Part shown: positions 43,140-56,092 of the stretch, one piece after another | Position numbering within the stretch: position 1 is the stretch's first letter | How the letters are laid out: each line of letters begins with the position of its first letter | NCBI RefSeq assembly: GCF_963583255.1 | Contig: NC_084804.1 | Location: forward strand, 34,078,953-34,142,952 | Source: Pyrus communis | Taxonomy: Eukaryota > Streptophyta > Magnoliopsida > Rosales > Rosaceae | DNA: 64,000 bases | Reading direction: 5' to 3' | Position numbers and translations under genes: made by a program | Notes under the pieces: generated by a model | What the model was told of the DNA's origin: nothing | Seen by the model: the letters and a program-made list of their open reading frames with translations, nothing else | The model's database searches: none

Positions 43140-43730
43140 AGAAGACATAGAGATATATTTCTACAGAAAAAAGGTAGATGTAGCTGCTGCTGCTCATAAA
43201 TCTTCCTCAACTCAGAGAACTAATATTGGTGATGGGTAATGCAGATGGGGTTGATGAATATATATTCACAGTTTTTGTTTTATTTTTGTTTATGCAGTCT
43301 AATTTTATGAGAAGCAAGCATAAAATAGCTTGGCAAGTTAATGTTTATGGGAATTTTGTAAAGGGGAAAAAGAAAATCAAAACATTAATTCATATTTTCT
43401 GCTATTTCTGTGGAATTAATCCTGTTTTTTTTTTTAATATAATTGAATTCTGCATGTAATTTTCACATGTAATGGAAGTGAAGTTATATGTTTTGTAATT
43501 ATATTCAATCCAATCAGATGAAATTGTCCCTTCCGTAAGTTTTTGATGTGATCACATAGCTAGCCAGCTAGTAACAGTAATGCAGTACTAGAGATTGAGT
43601 GAACGCGAACTCAAAATATTTTGACAACAAGTGAGTGAGTGATGATGACGTGCGTGATCCTGTTAAATATTATAGGCTGACATGTCATCATCTCATCCTT
43701 TTATTTAGTTTTGCTCCATGCCTTTCCATC

Positions 43731-43734
<4 letters not shown>

Positions 43735-43771
<37 letters not shown>
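43735..43771. repeat. (CT)n microsatellite
   Basis: About 18 CT units, likely polymorphic. Confidence 0.95.
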
Positions 43772-43774
<3 letters not shown>

Positions 43775-44077
43775 GTGTTTTTGCGTTTGGTTGGTGCAGC
43801 TGGCGAGGTGATGAGGAAAAAGAGGGGAGGAGGATGAGTTTTCAAACAAGAAGTCTCACTTGGTGATGAAAGAACCTAAGACTCACATTTCTTAGTTTAT
43901 TATTTCCAACATTTTTTTCAAACACAAGGGGAGAATAATCCACTTTTAATTTGACTTTTTTGTTTGTTAATTAATTTAATTTTAAATTTTGTTATATATC
44001 TTATTTATTAAAGTAGACCAAAGTCTGTAACCGAAAAATAAGTCACCTACGAAACACCAAGCATGAAAATAAATAAA

Positions 44078-44226
44078 GTGATACTATTTGCACATTTGTT
44101 TTTACTTTTCACACACCACTTTTAATTTTTGGTCATCGAATTGAATGAATTAAGAAGATTAATAAAAAGAAATTAATAAGAATGGGTAAGAGATAAAAAA
44201 AAAACCGTGTAAATAACACTACCAAT
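44078..44226. mobile_element. Short foldback MITE, family M1 copy 4
   Basis: GTGATACTATTTGCACATTTG at the left pairs loosely with CCGTGTAAATAACACTACC at the right; the core GGTCATCGAATTGAATGAAT matches the other copies. Confidence 0.65.
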
Positions 44227-46247
44227 GTCTATCTATTAAAGTCTAATTTGGACCGCGATTTTGGAGGGGGGTAGGATAAGTTGACCAACTAATTCATAAA
44301 AGTTATAAGTTGGTTAAGCCATATCACATCTTGCATTAAATTCAAACTGCTACACTGGGAGAGACGTGAGACTAAAACCTTTTTCATCTTGCGTTCTTGT
44401 GCTGTAATACCTTATAATGTATAAATTTTCTTCACATAATAATATATTATCAAATTAAAATGTTACAACAGCGATGAATCCGATTTATACAATTGTGTTT
44501 ATACAATTGTGAATCTTGTTCATACAAGTTGCACTCGTAGAACTGGTGATTCTCAAAGTAAAGTCCCTAGGGTCAAAAGTTGCGACTGTTACATTTTACT
44601 TTGGATTGTGGTGGAGGAAGATTCAAAGTGGTTTGGTTAAAACTTAATGCAAAGAGGGGTCCCTGCTGGCTTTTCACTTTTGACTGATGTTTGAATTTGC
44701 AATGCAAGTTTCAGTGTCGGTAGGTTATGAAAATGATCACGTTAGTATTTGAATAATGGAGCCAGAATGATCTACAATTATTCAATTAGCATTAAATATA
44801 TGAAGAAATACTTTGTTATCTAGAATACAAATTTCGATATCCTCACGCGGAGCTTGTATGTTTTTTGGGGGCAACAGAAGTAGAAGATTGAATTGGAATG
44901 GATATGTCACTATTTTAATATATGTTGAAAGAAGAAATGAAAATTTTGTGATCAACATGAAAGTAGTAGATGAATTATTTAAAAATAAACTTATTGATTA
45001 CAATCGTCTTTTAAATATATAAGAGAAGGAAGAAATTTTGTTTATGTCTAATCTTCTCAAATTGAAAAATCATTCTTGTCTACCATAAAAATACTTGATA
45101 TTGATTTCAATCCAATCTTCAGATTCGATACAAAACGAGGCCTTTCTTGTCTAATTAATAAAACGTCGTCCAAAGAGGGCAAGTGAATAAGTCATTGGTG
45201 GAGAGAAATGAATGCATACTTACATGGTGCGCCTATATTTGAATTAACTTGGATATGACTATCCATTGCATTGAAAGCATTTTGAAAGAAGAAACAGATA
45301 AGAACTTCCAAATTTTATCCAAGTTAAAGATTATTCATGGAAAAAAGATATCCTTACTAGTCCCCTCATAAATGATAGAATTAAAAAGAACAATTTTTCT
45401 TCATGAGTAACCTGTAACTTGAACAAAATGGATAAGTTGTCATTCATTTCTACCTTCCAAATGCCTTCAATGTAGTGAACAATCCTATCCAAGCTAATTC
45501 TCTCTAGTGAGCGAGGCCCTAAAGGTTACATTCAACACGACTTCTTATTTTTACTTAACATTCAAGTGAAGAGGAATACCACCAAAACATAATAATGGTG
45601 GTATTCATTTTCACTCGAAAATGGGAGGTTGTGGATGGCGAATTCGATACCAAATTAGGCTGCTCATTGTGTGGCTTAACCAAACTCCCCCTCTCCTTAG
45701 TGTAAAAATGTCAATGTACTAAACAAAATATATATATATATATATAAAAAAAATAATTAAAAAAAGAAAAAAAAAAAAGAGAAAGCAATCTCTTTGGATT
45801 ACCTACAATAATCATAAGGTTAGTTACTAAGCATTACGCTTGTGCTAATCGTTTCGCTACCAAGTTTAGATGATTTTCGCTAGAGAAAAACTTAAGTACC
45901 AAAAGTATGGAAGAGCAAGAAGAGACTTTGATTTGCTCAGATCATCGTCTCATAAATGAAGATTTTATATACACTACAATACAAGAGGTGTATAAAAGGG
46001 TAAATACCCATAAATTAAATGGATGAGAGAAAATCAATTTATGAAGGAAAATAAAAGAAAAAAAGAAGAAAAAATTGGGTAAGTGGGAAGGAATGAAAGG
46101 GGAGAAACAAAATAAAGGCAAAAGAGGTTGTTTGCATGCTTCCCTTCATACCCACCACCCTTTTGTTGCTTCCTCTCAACACCACCTACACAGTAATTCA
46201 TACAAAATAAGTTAACGGAGGACTGCCTTCCTCCTGCCCCTCCTCTG

Positions 46248-49200
46248 CTAAGCTTGTTGAGATGAGGCAGGTGAGAGAGCTCCGTCTGATCTACGTGCAG
46301 CTGAGCCAGCAACCGAAGATTTGTCTGACCCACGCACATTGTACTTCTCATACACTTTCTCACGATTCTCCGACCACCAGATCTGTGCTTGGTGCTCTCC
46401 AAATCTCTTTCGGCTACAAATGAAAATATATATTATCAGACTTTGATTACAAGATTATTCCATCTTTGATCCATAACAGCAAAGTTATGCACCGAGTATG
46501 TGGCATGTTACGGCCAATATGATCAAGAGATCATTGGCCGACCAGCTGACACGTTTATTGTAGTAAGAAACTAGCAAAACCAAGAGTACCTGAAGCGCAC
46601 TCGTTTGAGATCTCTAGTTCCATCCCGCAGAGCCACAAGAGTTATATAAACACCAGGCTCATATTGTTCAATCCATTCTGCCTCAACTGTATTACCATTA
46701 GCAGGCGATGGAGAATTCATGGATCTCGCACCATTCTCCCCATCTTGAAAAGGCCTGGATTCCCGGCCATCAACAGTTTCAGACACACTACTACTAACTG
46801 TCTGAAATGATCCACCGCCATTGGGTAGTTTATCTGGGGAGTTTATCATCCCATTGGAGGTCAGAGGGTCCCGACTGTGCTGCATGATTGTTTCATTTGT
46901 TCCAAGTTGACCCTTGGGTGAATGAGTCGGGCCGTGATTTCCATTTGTTGTAGCAGAGTCGATTCCCAAGGAGGAGATCAAGTAAGAACTGCTGATGGAA
47001 GTTGATCTTGAATGCTGCTCTTCATTAGCATCTGGATAGTTAATGCCATTTGGCTCCAAACCATTTGGCAGGAATGCCTGCTTTATGGTCTCTGAATCAT
47101 AAACCCCAGGTGGAAGCCGTTCTGCCAAATCCTTGAGCTGAAATTATTATCAACGACGATGATCACTATGGCAGTCCAGCATAAAATAAAAACCAAAAAA
47201 AGTAGAGGTATTCAGCTACCCAACTCAATAGTAAATAACACCTTTTAACTTATTCAAGTCCGACAGTTTAAAAGATTGCAACTGACAAAAAATAGGTATG
47301 AAAAACTTGTACCATTGGATCCTTATTGCTACAGCCTACAGTTTCATTCATAGAGATAAACCTACATCAATCATGTACTATTCTACTCTGAACTGAAGTT
47401 TATTTTATTTCAAAAAGAAACGATTAAATTAAACGTGTACTAAATAGAAGACACAAAAGTTGATGATCGTGAATAAGTTTAGGAAATGAAAGCAAGTAGC
47501 AGAAGAAATGACCTGTGCGGTTAGTGACTTTATAACTTCTTTTGCAGCTTTAGATTTAGCAGATTCGTCCGCGGCCAATGCCATTGCTTCTTGTACTTTC
47601 TTTGAAGAATTCTGAAGCTCTAATTCTTGACGATCACATCTCTGTCTAAGGCTCTCAACCTTATAAAAAACATTTACAATCAAATTATTAAAATACGATA
47701 ACTACAAATAGTCAAACATGAAACCCACCACCCCTCTCAAGAGGTTTATAAAAGTAGCAATAAAGTCCAGAAAAGTATGAACTTACCCGTGAACGTAATT
47801 TTAGCACTTCCTGATTCAAAAGTTCATTTGTTTTCTTCAGACTATCAGCAATACTTTTTGAGAAGGAAAGTCCTGATGTAGTAGGAACAGGAGTTGCAAA
47901 ACGAGGAGGGCTTGGTCTCCTCGAGAAAGGGGACACGGACCTTGAACTTGCTCCAGATGGTGTAAGAACTGGTTTGGGAACTGTTCGTCGCAGATCAACA
48001 GCCGTTGACATAACAACCTCCTTTAATTGCAACAATGAAGGTGCTTGAGCAGAGCGGACAAGTGAAAATGTGTCAGCTTTCTTTCCCTGCTTGGCTGCTT
48101 TAGTATCTAATTGCTTTATCAAATCCATATTCGATGGTACAGCAGTCTTGTATAATTTTATGTCAGCCTTGTCCAACCTGTCCTTGTTCTCACCTGACAA
48201 CCGAGGTATAGCATTCCTTCTGTTATTACTACCAGTTTCTGACACCTTATTCAATTTCATATAACAAGGATCACAAACTCGATATGGTTTTCCAGGATTA
48301 GGAGCCAGAGCTGCCCTTGTTGCTTTTTTTGAACTGCATGAGTGGCAGTGCACAAGTCCACAATTATAGCAGTTGTGCCTCTTCCTTGTGAACCCAAAAG
48401 CCTGTCTACAAGCAGAGCACTGTGACTGCTCAGCACCAGATACCCATTTGTGAAGACAAATAGCTGCTGTATATTCTGAACCGCAACCAATATATTTCAC
48501 ATGTCTATCCTTTAAAGCTTCAACCAAAGTCGGTGTTTTCCGATCTTCAACATCTCCATGGCCTAATCTCCCATTAGCTCCCTTTCCCCATGTATAAACT
48601 TCATTCCTGGATGTTAATACTGCTACATGATAAGCACCACATGCAATTTCTTCAATACAATCCCCACCGAGTTTGTCTTCTACCAAGCAAGGTAGCTTTC
48701 CATCAGAATTGGGATTCCCAAGCTGACCATAAACAGTACTGCCCATTGTAAAAACATGTCCTGAAGTCGTCAAGCCAACTGTTAAACTGTGCCCGCAAGC
48801 AATTTTGTGAAAATTGTAGTCAATAAGGGCTGGAACACATGTCGGTTTAAGTCGGGCTTCCTTGTCCCCATGCCCGAGACGATTTTTATCTCCATCACCC
48901 CAAGTAAACAACTTACCTGATGAAATACTTGCACTAGATTGTGTTGCAATAACCTCCACCACAGCAGCAGTGTGCCACACCCCACATGCAACAGATATTG
49001 TCCTCAACCCTGATAGGGATTCTATTTCTCTCGGATAAGGAACATTTTCTCTGTCTCCATGGCCTAAGACGCCAAATGTGCCGTCGCCGAATGTGAAGAG
49101 TTTCCCCGTTGATGTTATCAAGGCTGTATGCCATGGACCACAAGTTACAGAAGCAACTTGAAGTCCCTCAAGAGGACCCGAAATTCTCTTTGGTATCCAA

Positions 49201-52200
49201 TGGCTGACATCAGTGCCATGACCAAGTAGCCCAGCATTATGCGTACCATCTCCCCACGTATAAAGTTCCCCAGCCATTGTAACAGCACATGTATGAAATT
49301 CTCCACATGCTGCAAAATCAACACTAGTAGCTGCCAGAGATTCAACTAGATGAGGTTGAACAACATCCTTCCCAGCACCATGCCCCAGTCGTCCTCCAGA
49401 TTCTTCACCCCATGTAAACATTTCACCTTGTCTCGTGACCAAGGCTGCATGCTTGACCCCACAGGCTATATGATGGACATCCAAAACAACATTGGACTCT
49501 AATGGCCTAGGGACAAGCACATCTGATCTTGGGCTCAAATAATTCACATTTTTATCAGCCCCAACCTTAACAACACTATCACAAATAACCTCACCCCATA
49601 TGTACACATCACCTAGAGCTTCACAATCATCCTGTCCAGAACCATGACTTGAAGTGCTAGGAGCACTTGAAACACTAACTCGAAATGCATCTGAACCAGA
49701 TCCTTTAACTTGCATATTTGTCAGGTCTGATGCAGCATGTGACCTCTCAGAAACTGGAGAATTTTCAGGGGGAAAACTCTTGGGCGAAGTATTTGGTTTG
49801 AAATTAACAGAAATCTCTGGAGAGCCACTATCTCGTGCACCACTAGCAGAACTATCAGTAGGACTATTTGATGTCAAGTCCTTGCCATCCTGAAGTACCC
49901 GAAAACATGATAAGCAGGCAGTCATTCAACAGGTGTACTTATACATATCGAAATGTAAGAGAAACTTTCATACATCCAAAGTCTATGTGCGTGTGTGATT
50001 TCACCATAAAGAGGTTGGATGACTACAATAAAATCATATGAACAGAACTATAAGGTGGGATGACTCATTTAGAATATATATATATATATATATATATTAA
50101 ACATATAAAGTAATAACAAATAAGATAAAAAAATGTCTATAAAAAAAAGCCAATCCAAAAATTACAAAGGGAAAGAAAAATATATATTAAACATGCAAAA
50201 ACACTATGTCTATGCAAGGAGAAGTTTAATTTCTTTAAGAATCAAATACTCAAATTTAAATTAAAAATAATAAAAGAATCTTATCATAGTATTTCAGCAT
50301 TTCAAATTTAGCTCAAAAGCTCCAATACAGCATGTTGGTACCTATATAACACAGATCACTGCAAGACAAGAGAAAACATAAAATTTAACCACAAAAGAGG
50401 TTTCTAAGTTGGCATATTTACATCAAGGTAGAGGCCTCCATCACTCCATCCGTCAATTTTCGAACGCCCACCTCTGCCAGAGGAAATGAGTGCTTTAAGG
50501 CCTGCAATCCACACTTGCGCCTCAACTTTGTCCTTGCAAATCTGGACGCAAATAACAGATTATCATAAATATTGTTATTATAAATAAAAATAGGAAACAA
50601 TGTAAAGACAAATAATTTTGAGCTTCCACCACTAACCAGATCAAGAGACCGCTTTCCGTTATTGTATATAAGAGAAAATGATAAATAGTCCTTTTCAGGA
50701 CGTAAATATCGTTGAAAGACAGCCTGTAACAAATTTTGGAGCAAGATGAAATTAGAATAAGTATCGCTAGAAGACTTAAATTTAAACTGCAGTAAATCTA
50801 TGCCAATCATGTACTAAAAAATTATATCAAATTTCTCACAGTTCTTTGTCCAGGAACAATTCTTGTGACAGAAGCCAACTTCAAACTTCTTTCACTACTT
50901 GAAATCCAGATCAAAGTTGATTCGTCCTGAAATTATTAAATGCAGCAGTAAGTAGAAAGTAGAAAGAATTTAAGCAGACAAATTTGTGAATTAAAATACA
51001 ATAAATATAATCACAAGCAAGAATCATAGAAGGCCATTGAAATGCTATCTACCACAGAAGGCCAGTGAAATGGTATCCCATTAGCAGTATTTTACATTGC
51101 ATACATCAAAACACAAAGTAGCATGGTTATGCAGCAACGTAGCAGCACAACTAATGCCAACTGACATTTAACATATTCCAATACCTTACAAGGTGAATTG
51201 TATAGTCTATCAAACCTTCGTAGCTATTAATGATATGTTTCTCCAAGAACTATAGACCATATTTTGCCTTGACTGACCTCAAACTACACTACAAATAAGT
51301 TCTCAAATCTCTTATCCAAATTAAATATGCCATAGAATCTGGCAAACTGCCTACTGTACCCTTTGGTTCCAATCTGCCACATGGATCGGAACCTAAATTA
51401 ACTCAGATTTCCCCTTCAGCTATTAATTTATTTAGCAGAAGGGAAACTTGATAAATTTTATCTTTTCCGTTATAAGCACAAATGGAAATTGTATACTTGT
51501 GGGAGAAGATGGAAATTACCTAATTGACACTACATTACCACTGCTAAGCAGGAAATTCAATTAAATATGTTTTGTAGCATTCTTGACTTCATCCTTTCAT
51601 AAATTTTACTGTCTGTTCATGCAGGAATTGTGGAATAAATTTTTTATTTCAACCTTAATAATTGAGCACACCATGTTCTTTTCCTTCCATGGAGTGGACA
51701 AACCACCAATATTTTAAAAATAAAAAATAAATCCTAATAGAGAAGCATTAGATACAAACTTACAGTAGAAAGTCTAAATGGACAAAACTTAGGCTTTCCC
51801 TTACGACCATATTTCAGTAGTTGAGCACCCTTCTTCAAAGCAATTATTGCCTGAAAATCATTTAAGAATCATTCAAAACCATGAGAAAGATATGAAGGGC
51901 AGATAAACGCTGTATGAACTAAACATAGGACCATAATAACCCACACAAAAGAGTAGTATCATTTATACTCGAATATAGAATTCTACACCATATCAAATGC
52001 TATTCTAATTATAACGTTACCCTGAACTCCATACCGCATATAGTAATGACTTTTTGTCTTCCAATTCAAGAAGCACACCAACTTAGTTCTCATTCAGTTA
52101 CAAGTTACAACCTTCCAAAACATATAATAATTCATAACTGTTATCCTGCGACTAAGAGAATAAATCGCTAAATCCAAACTTTTAAGATATTAAGAAACCC

Positions 52201-52954
52201 TATGCGTCCTCTAAAGTTACTATAAAAACTGTTCCAACTAGAGCAGCAGGTTTTACACCCTGCGAAGAAAGTAAAATGTGGTTTCCATGCAATGCCATTT
52301 CCATTAGATCACTCAGTCGCAATAATCACTAGACATTTATCGTTCGAAGATGTCAGTACTTTACATATGCCTCGGAGCAAACCCAGTTGCCGATATGGAA
52401 AATGCACTTGGGAAAAATACAAAATTAAAAAAGGTTCGAAACTTCGGTCCTGTTTGGTTCTGTAAAAGCACCCATACTGCATCCATTGAGCCAAAAACGA
52501 TGAACCCAGAAGTGATCCTCAAAACCAAAACCTTAAGAAGAATATGTACCCACTAATTATATCTAAAAAGTTGTATGTCAATTACCAAATCAAAATTCCC
52601 TCACATTTTTAACATACCTGAAGATTATGTTCCCAGTAATTATATCTAGAGAGTTGTTTTTCAATTACCAAATCAAAATTCCCTCACATTTTTAACATAC
52701 CTACAAAACTTAAAAGTATCAAGCTAAAAATAAAGAGCTCTCCATCCAATTTCCACTTTTTGGAGGAGGAAAAAAACAAATCTTCTGTTTTTCTAAGTAA
52801 TTAAACAGACAAATAATTAGGAATTTATTTCATTTTCTTTGTATTTTTTGATACATTTGCAAAAACAAAAAAGAGGCAAAGAGAATTTAGAGAGAAAGAG
52901 ACCGACCTGGTCGATGTCACGGTTGGCATTCCCGTAGCTAACAAGATCTGCCAT
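46248..52954 (-). CDS. PRAF: PH, RCC1, FYVE and BRX domain protein (PRAF family), nine exons
   Basis: Exons (right to left): 52954-52907, 51850-51764, 50926-50840, 50723-50637, 50541-50422, 49889-47787, 47659-47513, 47137-46590, 46413-46248. All introns are GT-AG, phases agree, and the sum is 3393 nt, or 1130 residues plus TAG. It begins [19 protein letters not shown] domain covers about 15-125 ([39 protein letters not shown]). Seven RCC1-type repeats span about 235-622 (for example [16 protein letters not shown]). A FYVE zinc finger is at 624-691 ([20 protein letters not shown]); it has [10 protein letters not shown] where classical FYVE fingers have R(R/K)HHCRxCG, a variant I associate with plant PRAFs. 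A coiled coil lies at about 820-895 and a BRX domain at about 1045-1105 ([20 protein letters not shown]). PRAF proteins bind phosphoinositides and are linked to endosomal/plasma-membrane GTPase signalling. No defect seen; presumably functional. Confidence 0.94.
52549..52714 (-). repeat. 83-bp tandem duplication in PRAF intron 1
   Basis: Two direct copies beginning CCCACTAATTATATCTA and CCCAGTAATTATATCTA share a 46-bp identical core starting TCAATTACCAAATCAAAATT. They lie within the first intron (51851-52906). Confidence 0.85.
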
Positions 52955-53480
52955 TCCATGTGACAGAAATTACCGTAACGCCACCACCCTCTCCGATCCC
53001 CCGCCGGAGCTCCGTTCATCATCTACCTTCCAACTGTCTCTCGCGCCTCCGTGCAATACCATCAACGGCCACGTCACCACCACCACAACCACCACTGCTC
53101 AGCTCTCTCTTTCTCTACACTACGCGGCGCAGATCTGCCGAAAACCGAAGACCTCCAGTTCTGATCTTTGACTCCGAGCAAAGAAGAAACTGAGCTCGAA
53201 GCCGTGGACTGTTGGGAAGCTGGTTGCGGAGAGACCGACGGCGGGTTGAAAAACGAGAAGGGCCTCAGAGAGGAATTTAGGGAGTGAAAGAGAAAAGAGA
53301 AGGGACGAAAGGGCGTCGGAGAATGGGACGGGAGGGGAAGCGGACCGGACGAAGGAGCGAGGGAGGGAACAGAAGAGAGAAAATTCCCTGGAAAGAGAAA
53401 ATTTGGGGGGGTGGGGTGGGGGCCGTGGGGCGTGTCCGAGTCTGTAAAAAGCACAACTGGTCAAACTTGTGAAAAATTGA
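52955..53480 (-). promoter_or_regulatory. PRAF 5' leader/promoter region
   Basis: The 500 bp upstream of the PRAF ATG are GC-richer than the surroundings, with long pyrimidine tracts on the transcribed strand (CTCTTTCTCCC-like; GA-rich on plus at 53280-53400). This is typical of plant housekeeping-gene leaders. No TATA box is evident. Antisense open frames here are low-complexity and not genes. Confidence 0.5.
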
Positions 53481-53619
53481 GTACTACCGATCAAATAAAT
53501 CAAACTCGCAAAATAAAATAAAATAAAATATGTATCTAGAATTTTAGAATTTGATGCAACTGAGTACGAACTTGTTGAAACTACATGATGTTAGAGATTT
53601 TAATAATAAATATATAAAT

Positions 53620-53656
<37 letters not shown>

Positions 53657-55551
53657 TGACTTGGTGCTGCATTGTTACAACTTTTAGTTAAAAAAAATGA
53701 TGCTTACTCAAATTGTATGAGTAGAATTAAAAGATATAAATAATTAAAATTTACTTTCTGAAAATTCTAAATAGAAGATATGTCTTTTGGGTCAACACTA
53801 TTAAGAAGGGTTGTATATCTTCAACTAAAATAAAAAGACTCGATGAATGGGTGCTTTAATGCCTATAAATACCTATTGTGGCATAATGTTTCACACACAA
53901 TTTCAGAAATTTATTTTTACATTCCTTGTTCTCTCTTCTCTCCATCACATTCATACAATTTCCTTCTACTTATTTCTAAGGGAATGCAATTCGGTTTTGC
54001 TAATCGAATATTTCATACTTTGTTGTATCTTGGAAGTGACTTGCCAAGAACCATTTAGCAAACTCATTCTAGTGGGGGCAAATAACACTTTAAGGAAACG
54101 ATTCAAGTTGTACCTCAAAGTCATCATTCAGATTATTCTCTATAGAAAATTCTCTATATTTCTATATTTACTCTAACACATGACCAAGGTGGAAAGTTAC
54201 TCAAAGTTTTTCTTTTTATAAACAAGGTTAAACAAGCCACTAATTAGATGTGTCCTCCTCGTATGTTGTTTTTAAAAACGTTTTGTTGTAAGACTAAGAT
54301 TGCAGCAATCAGTTTTGGTTTTCTCTTTTTATATAAGTAGTGTCGACCGGCCATATAAGTATAACTTTTCTTTCTTGCAAGAGTTTTATTTGTTATTTTC
54401 CAAAGTTTCCATTGCTGGAAATTGGCGAGGTGTAATGTCTTCAGCCAAATTTGAACTGAATGTAATTGTAGTCTAAGTTTTGAATTTCGTTTTTCGTTTT
54501 GTGCTACATAAATGTTTACGTAACTACTCATATACGTTATGATATATTCAATTTCAAAAACACTTTATCATTATAAGATTGTGGTTAGACTTTAGTGATG
54601 ATTTTGCGTCCTTGTAAGAGTGCAAGCGATGCATCCTTTTCTTCTTTACGGGTGGTATTAGGTTTGAGCGTTGCGAGAATAGCACGATGACGATAATGGC
54701 CTTCATTAGGAGTGATGTGGCGAAAAGAGAAGCGACCAAAAGTTGTACGTTGGTCTACACACAAGCAGGACTGGAGAAGGGTAGAGAAGGTATTGTACAA
54801 GTGAAGGTGGGTTCAGAACTTCAGAGGGATTTGGTGGCGGTTGTAACGCCGAAGATAGCAGATTTTGAACCCAAACGAGGAGAATGTAGGAGTTTGTGAA
54901 TACCTACAATTGCACCAATGTTTCATAAATCCATATTAATTTGTGCACACGAATGTCATTGATTTGTATTAAGGAAATACATGGACGAATATTCTATGCA
55001 TTTTTAAGTGGAGAAAATCCAACAAAAAAACTCGACTCCTTTGTAAACATGAATATCAACCAGTAATGTGCGTGTTAAAATATTGTCATTCTTTACTTAC
55101 TAAAGATAAAAGAATGAATGCATGAACTCGAATGCATAAACGAGTATTTGGTTTGTTTGAATACTAGGAAGTGTTTTCTAATAACTAAAAACACTTATAA
55201 CTAAAGTCTTGTTTGGTATTGTTTTTTTCATCAAAAGCTATTTCACTTTAAACTTAAGCATTAAAAAAATGTTTTGTAAAAACAAAATATCTTGCTTATT
55301 TTAAAAGCAGTAGCCTCCAGACATTATCTTTGAAAGCAGCATGCATGTTGCTTTTAAAAGTTATTTTCATAAAAAGTTGAGTTGAACCTTTAATATATAT
55401 TTTCAATTCCTTAATACCCTTATCAATTAAAAAAATTATTTATCTTTTTTACTTGGTTTTATATTATGTTGAGAAAAACAAAAGTTTTATTACACTTATT
55501 TTTTCTCGCTCACACTTTCTGTATTGCGTCCCTCCAAGACTTAGTAGCTAA

Positions 55552-55782
55552 GAGCTCGTTTAGATGTGCTTTTAAAATGATTGAAAACGCTTTTAGAGAA
55601 AACATTTTTGGGTTTCGAAAGCACTAAAAGTGCTTTCTGCAAGAAGCACCAATTATGTGATTCTTCTAGGAAGCACCTTAAGTGCTTTTCCAGGATTTAC
55701 TTGCATCTTTACTAATGATTGATTCTAAAATCATTTTCACCAAGCACTTTCAATCATTTTAAAAGCACATCCAAACGAGGTC
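55552..55782. mobile_element. MITE with 35-bp inverted ends and TAA duplication
   Basis: Left end GAGCTCGTTTAGATGTGCTT and complement of the right end GACCTCGTTTGGATGTGCTT match, and both continue TTAAAATGATTGAAA. TAA flanks both sides (55549-55551, 55783-55785), which suits a PIF/Harbinger-type MITE. Confidence 0.78.
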
Positions 55783-56023
55783 TAAACTTCTTTGGCAAGC
55801 AAAGGATTTTGGGCAGTTCTGACGTACAGTCCAATTAATGTGAGAATTTTTAATTCTTGTAGTTTTGTGTAATATTCTTCCGTACTTAGGATGTGAACTT
55901 TTCGTATATTTACTGCACCATTAGTATAACAATTGCAATTTACATTCCGCACTGAGCACTTTCATCAATAGTTTTAAGTTTCGATTTTGATTTATTCACA
56001 CTTTTTATTTTTATAATATGACT

Positions 56024-56092
56024 TCGTCATTTTTCAGGCGTCAACCATCACGCCTTCATTTTGGTGGATATCCGAATTGGGATGTGTCAGCA
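56024..56092 (+). repeat. LTR-end-like scrap
   Basis: GACTTCGTCATTTTTCAGGCGTC...GGTGGATATCCG...GGGATGTGTCAG resembles the right end of the LTR at 37400-37472 (GGCTTCGTCACCTTCCAG...GTGGACATCCCG...GGGTGTGTCAG). Confidence 0.5.

Larger units (their letters stand above)
43140..46033. other. Intergenic DNA between the IDL and PRAF genes
   Basis: Contains a CT microsatellite, a short MITE and, at about 45650-45730, a degenerate dispersed-repeat copy. 44770-45480 is AT-rich with a 69-codon open frame that I do not recognise. No gene. Confidence 0.5.

Noticed and set aside
44813..45022. 69-codon plus-strand frame
   Set aside because: No recognisable family and no supporting splice or start context.
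46034..46402. 122-codon minus-strand frame at the PRAF 3' end
   Set aside because: It is the last PRAF exon read in the wrong frame; the correct frame continues the BRX domain and stops at 46248.
53074..53503. Two overlapping 126-127-codon minus-strand frames upstream of PRAF
   Set aside because: Low-complexity Ser/Pro/Phe-rich translation of a pyrimidine-rich leader; frames overlap each other and show no domain.
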